Below are positions 7,870 through 9,752 of a DNA stretch of 9,752 nt, in pieces (within the stretch, counting starts at the first letter, position 1; each line of letters opens with the position of its first letter). Location of the stretch: assembly GCF_023653455.1 (NCBI RefSeq), contig NZ_JAKEDR010000132.1, positions 1 to 9,752 of the forward strand, written 5' to 3'. Origin of the DNA: Paraclostridium ghonii. GTDB lineage: Bacteria; Bacillota; Clostridia; Peptostreptococcales; Peptostreptococcaceae. A program made the position numbers and the translations under genes. The notes under the pieces were generated by a model, which was given only the letters and a program-made list of their open reading frames with translations, was not told where the DNA came from and did not search any database.

Positions 7870-7886
7870 ATAACTACCTTTTACTT

Positions 7887-8801
7887 TTAATTTGCATTAA
7901 TTTCTATTTGACCTTGCCAAGAACCTACTACTTTTCCTATTTTACTAATATTTATATTTAAATTTACAGGATATTCTATAGGGTCATATCCTGCAAATGT
8001 AATAGTTACTTCATTTTTGTTTCCAAGTTCACGTACCCCAGTTTCTAAAAACTTATTATCTTTCATTAGTTTAATAGGCAGCTCATTATCTCCACTAGTT
8101 AAGAACTGTACTTGTGAAAAAGTACCTTCTTCTTTATTTAAATAATACTCAGGTGCCTCTACTTGTTTTCCATCTACAATACCATCATATTTTAAATCAA
8201 GTCCTTCTGTATCATATTCAACTGGAAGCAAGTTCCCCTTTTCATCTTCTATTCTATAATTTATAGATACTCGTGATTCTGCAACATATAAATCTGTTAA
8301 GTGCAATGTAATGTTTTTGTCTGTAATTTTCTTATCTAAAGGTATAAACTTACCATTTTTTGTTGAGTCCACTACTGTACCATCTTCATGTACCAACCCC
8401 TTATTAACTATATCGTCTTCTAGCACATGACTTTTAAATGCATTATATGCTGCCGTTCCAATTACAGGTACTCCAGCTATTAATACTAATGATGCTGTTG
8501 ATACTGTAATAAATTTTTTCATCTTATTCATATTACTAAATGCACCTCTATTTATATTTTTCCCATTTTTATTTTCTAACTTATAATTAAATTTATCCCA
8601 TGCGTCTTCAACGTCTATTGAGTTTTGTATAATTTCTGGTTTTTCTAGTTTGATTTTCAACTCATTCATATCTATCAATTCATCAAATTGCATCTGACAA
8701 ACTTTACATTTTCCCAAATGTTTTGCAACTCTCTTCATCATAAGAGGAGAAAGTTCTCCATCTATATAAGCTTGTAATACCCCTTTATCATAACATCTCA
8801 T
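7887..8801 (-). CDS. Zinc-finger anti-sigma factor, single-pass membrane protein (DUF4179-like)
   Basis: A 304-residue protein that probably holds the neighbouring ECF sigma factor inactive at the membrane. The cytoplasmic N-terminus has a ZAS-type zinc site: H28-x3-C32-x2-C35, with C3 as the likely fourth ligand. Residues 36-96 are a polar linker. Residues 97-117 form one membrane helix. Residues 118-304 are an extracytoplasmic domain like the DUF4179 sensors of clostridial anti-sigma factors. The ATG is two bases after the sigma stop and uses a GGGAGG site inside the sigma gene, so the pair is translationally coupled. The signal it senses and how it is inactivated cannot be read here. DUF4179 membership is by resemblance only. 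Confidence 0.85.
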   Translation of the reverse strand: MRCYDKGVLQAYIDGELSPLMMKRVAKHLGKCKVCQMQFDELIDMNELKIKLEKPEIIQNSIDVEDAWDKFNYKLENKNGKNINRGAFSNMNKMKKFITVSTASLVLIAGVPVIGTAAYNAFKSHVLEDDIVNKGLVHEDGTVVDSTKNGKFIPLDKKITDKNITLHLTDLYVAESRVSINYRIEDEKGNLLPVEYDTEGLDLKYDGIVDGKQVEAPEYYLNKEEGTFSQVQFLTSGDNELPIKLMKDNKFLETGVRELGNKNEVTITFAGYDPIEYPVNLNINISKIGKVVGSWQGQIEINAN

Positions 8802-8803
8802 TT

Positions 8804-9295
8804 TTATTCCTCCCTGTTCTTTATATATATTTTTTTAAATTTATTTTGAGCACGAACGAGCATTGTCCCAATAGCAGTTGTTTCTACATTTAATATTTTA
8901 GCTATTTCTTTATATTTCAGCCCTGAATACCGTAAAAGCAACAATTTCTTATCTTGTTCATTTAGCTCATCCATAGACTTTCTAACATTTTTAATCTCTT
9001 CTTTGCGAATATATTTATCATCTAACGTTTGTCCATCTTGAAATTCTAGAATAGAACCTGCCTTTATTACACGTGCTTGGTGTCTTTTTTCTGTCCTAAA
9101 ATGATTATATGAAATATATATAGCAGTTTTAATAAGCCATGCTTTATGATTGTCAATTTCTTGCCAGTTTGTTTTATAAAGTTGTATAAATGCTTCCTGA
9201 GCAATATTTTCTGCAATTTCAGGATCTTTTACCTTTTGCATAATATGTTTAAATACGTAAATATAGTTATTTTTAAATACTTCTTCAAATGTCAC
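8804..9295 (-). CDS. ECF-type RNA polymerase sigma factor
   Basis: A cytosolic sigma-70 family factor of the two-domain ECF class. From the GTG at 9295 it is 163 residues long. Region 2 is at about 5-70, with the typical DPEIAENIAQEAFIQLY stretch (24-40). A variable linker follows, and then region 4 at about 107-157, with its helix-turn-helix at 116-139 (LKYKEIAKIL onward). A frame start at GTG 9310 is unlikely because that codon is part of the AAGGAGGTGA ribosome site. The GTG at 9295 is 11 bases after the GGTGA end of that site and is the only usual start in frame. It is cotranscribed with the anti-sigma gene behind it and probably with the 38-residue peptide gene ahead of it. The target genes are unknown, and neither strand shows a recognisable ECF promoter upstream. 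Confidence 0.9.
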   Translation of the reverse strand: MTFEEVFKNNYIYVFKHIMQKVKDPEIAENIAQEAFIQLYKTNWQEIDNHKAWLIKTAIYISYNHFRTEKRHQARVIKAGSILEFQDGQTLDDKYIRKEEIKNVRKSMDELNEQDKKLLLLRYSGLKYKEIAKILNVETTAIGTMLVRAQNKFKKIYIKNREE

Positions 9296-9306
9296 AACTA
9301 CTATCG

Positions 9307-9315
9307 TCACCTCCT
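9307..9315 (-). promoter_or_regulatory. Ribosome binding site of the sigma gene, overlapping a false GTG start
   Basis: AGGAGGTGA on the minus strand. The GTG at 9310..9308 lies inside it and so cannot be the start. This moves the sigma start to the GTG at 9295. Confidence 0.75.
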
Positions 9316-9365
9316 TCGCTATTTTTTACTTTTGACTACTAATATTTTGTCCCATATAATAATCC

Positions 9366-9482
9366 TTATTTACCAAAGTCATCAGACTCGTATTGTTTTA
9401 GTAACTTTTCATTTTTTAAACAGTAAATGTATAATAAAAAAATTAAAAAAATCAAAATTAAAAATAAAGCAATAATCACCAT
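9366..9482 (-). CDS. Small 38-residue membrane peptide ahead of the sigma factor
   Basis: An ATG at 9482 follows GAGGAG (9496..9491) by 8 bases, an ideal ribosome site. The frame ends with TAA at 9366, 70 bases before the sigma start. Residues 2-22 are one very hydrophobic helix (VIIALFLILI, then IFLIFLLYIY). Residues 23-38 are a charged tail with Lys and Glu and the end DDFGK. There is no signal cleavage site, so it is probably a single-pass membrane peptide with a short cytoplasmic or external tail. I do not recognise a family. Its place in front of the sigma/anti-sigma pair, on the same strand, suggests a common transcript and perhaps a role in tuning the envelope response. It is short enough to be missed by gene finders. 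Confidence 0.65.
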   Translation of the reverse strand: MVIIALFLILIFLIFLLYIYCLKNEKLLKQYESDDFGK

Positions 9483-9550
9483 AAAATAGTCTCCTCTGTT
9501 CAAATATGTCTTATATATAGAAACCGGATTTGTATTTTTTATAACAGATT

Positions 9551-9590
9551 TTTTAAATTTTTTTAAATTTTTTTAAATTTATTTTAAAAT
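9551..9590 (-). promoter_or_regulatory. Phased A-tracts upstream of the sigma operon
   Basis: TTTTAAATTT is repeated three times with an exact 10-base period (9551..9580), followed by ATTTTAAAAT. On the minus strand this gives A-tracts in phase with the helix, a pattern known to bend DNA and to act as an UP-like element. It lies 70 to 110 bases before the small peptide start, a fitting distance. A candidate -10 (TATAAA, 9543..9538) is close but has no good -35. Confidence 0.5.
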
Positions 9591-9681
9591 GAAGTTAAAC
9601 TATTTTAATTATGTAAAACCAATACTTATATGGATTTGTTTTTATATTGTTCTATTTTATAAAAAGCAAATTATAATAAAC

Positions 9682-9733
9682 AAATCCGTGTTTATTGTTT
9701 TAGCTTTTTCACTAAAATAATAAACACGGATTT
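9682..9733. terminator. Long hairpin at the right edge, probable terminator
   Basis: Two 22-base arms (9682..9703 and 9712..9733) match with a single exception, which is a G-U pair on the plus strand and an A-C mismatch on the minus strand. The loop has 8 bases. A T-rich stretch follows on both sides (GGATTTCTTCT to the right, GGATTTGTTTATT on the minus strand). It may end transcription from a gene beyond the right edge, or work in both directions. Confidence 0.65.
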
Positions 9734-9752
9734 CTTCTATACTACTTTTTTG

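Noticed and set aside
9146..9475. 109-codon plus-strand frame
   Set aside because: It runs antisense to the sigma gene and the small peptide gene, with low-complexity composition and no ribosome site.
9483..9550. ECF-type autoregulated promoter before the small peptide
   Set aside because: I looked for an AAC-type -35 and a CGTC-type -10 on the minus strand at suitable spacing and found no convincing pair. The one GAAACC stands on the opposite strand.
9589..9720. 43-codon plus-strand frame (MKLNYFNYVK start) with a hydrophobic middle
   Set aside because: No ribosome site precedes the ATG, which lies in the A-tract region, and the frame ends inside the long hairpin. A real gene cannot be excluded, but nothing supports it.

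Overview
This is AT-rich DNA from a low-GC Gram-positive bacterium. Strong AGGAGG ribosome sites, TTG and GTG starts, a CIRCE-controlled groES-groEL pair, a Bacillus-type dgk-dck kinase pair and clostridial-looking codon use all point to Clostridia. A relative of Clostridioides or Paraclostridium (Peptostreptococcaceae) is my best guess, but that is inference. Nine genes are supported by the sequence; one runs off the left edge and one is a 38-codon gene.

Left part, minus strand: a bacteriocin operon. A secreted lactococcin-972-like peptide (748..1155) is followed 31 bases later by a bacteriocin-associated membrane protein that starts with TTG at 716 and leaves the window at base 1. In known clusters of this family an ABC ATPase comes next. 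A candidate promoter and an 11-base motif repeated 57 bases apart lie upstream.

Bases 1156..1763 carry no convincing gene. They hold the bacteriocin promoter, a strong hairpin terminator (1446..1480) and two tandem, about 92 % identical copies of a roughly 106-base imperfect palindrome (1514..1750) just past the end of groEL.

Centre-left, minus strand: groES-groEL behind a promoter with a CIRCE operator (HrcA control), then an ogg-cls pair in which an 8-oxoguanine DNA glycosylase gene is followed 15 bases later by a cardiolipin synthase gene. The ogg start faces a divergent plus-strand operon, dgk-dck, two deoxynucleoside kinases overlapping by 8 bases.

Right part, minus strand: an envelope-signalling operon, read from right to left. 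It has phased A-tracts, a 38-residue membrane peptide, an ECF sigma factor and its zinc-finger, single-pass anti-sigma factor. Convergent dck and the anti-sigma gene are separated by two AT-rich hairpins. The right edge has a long hairpin, probably a terminator, whose left arm can also pair with an upstream segment.

Most of the window is housekeeping: protein folding, membrane lipid, DNA repair and nucleoside salvage. The accessory or poorly known parts are the bacteriocin operon, the tandem palindromes and the small membrane peptide before the sigma factor.
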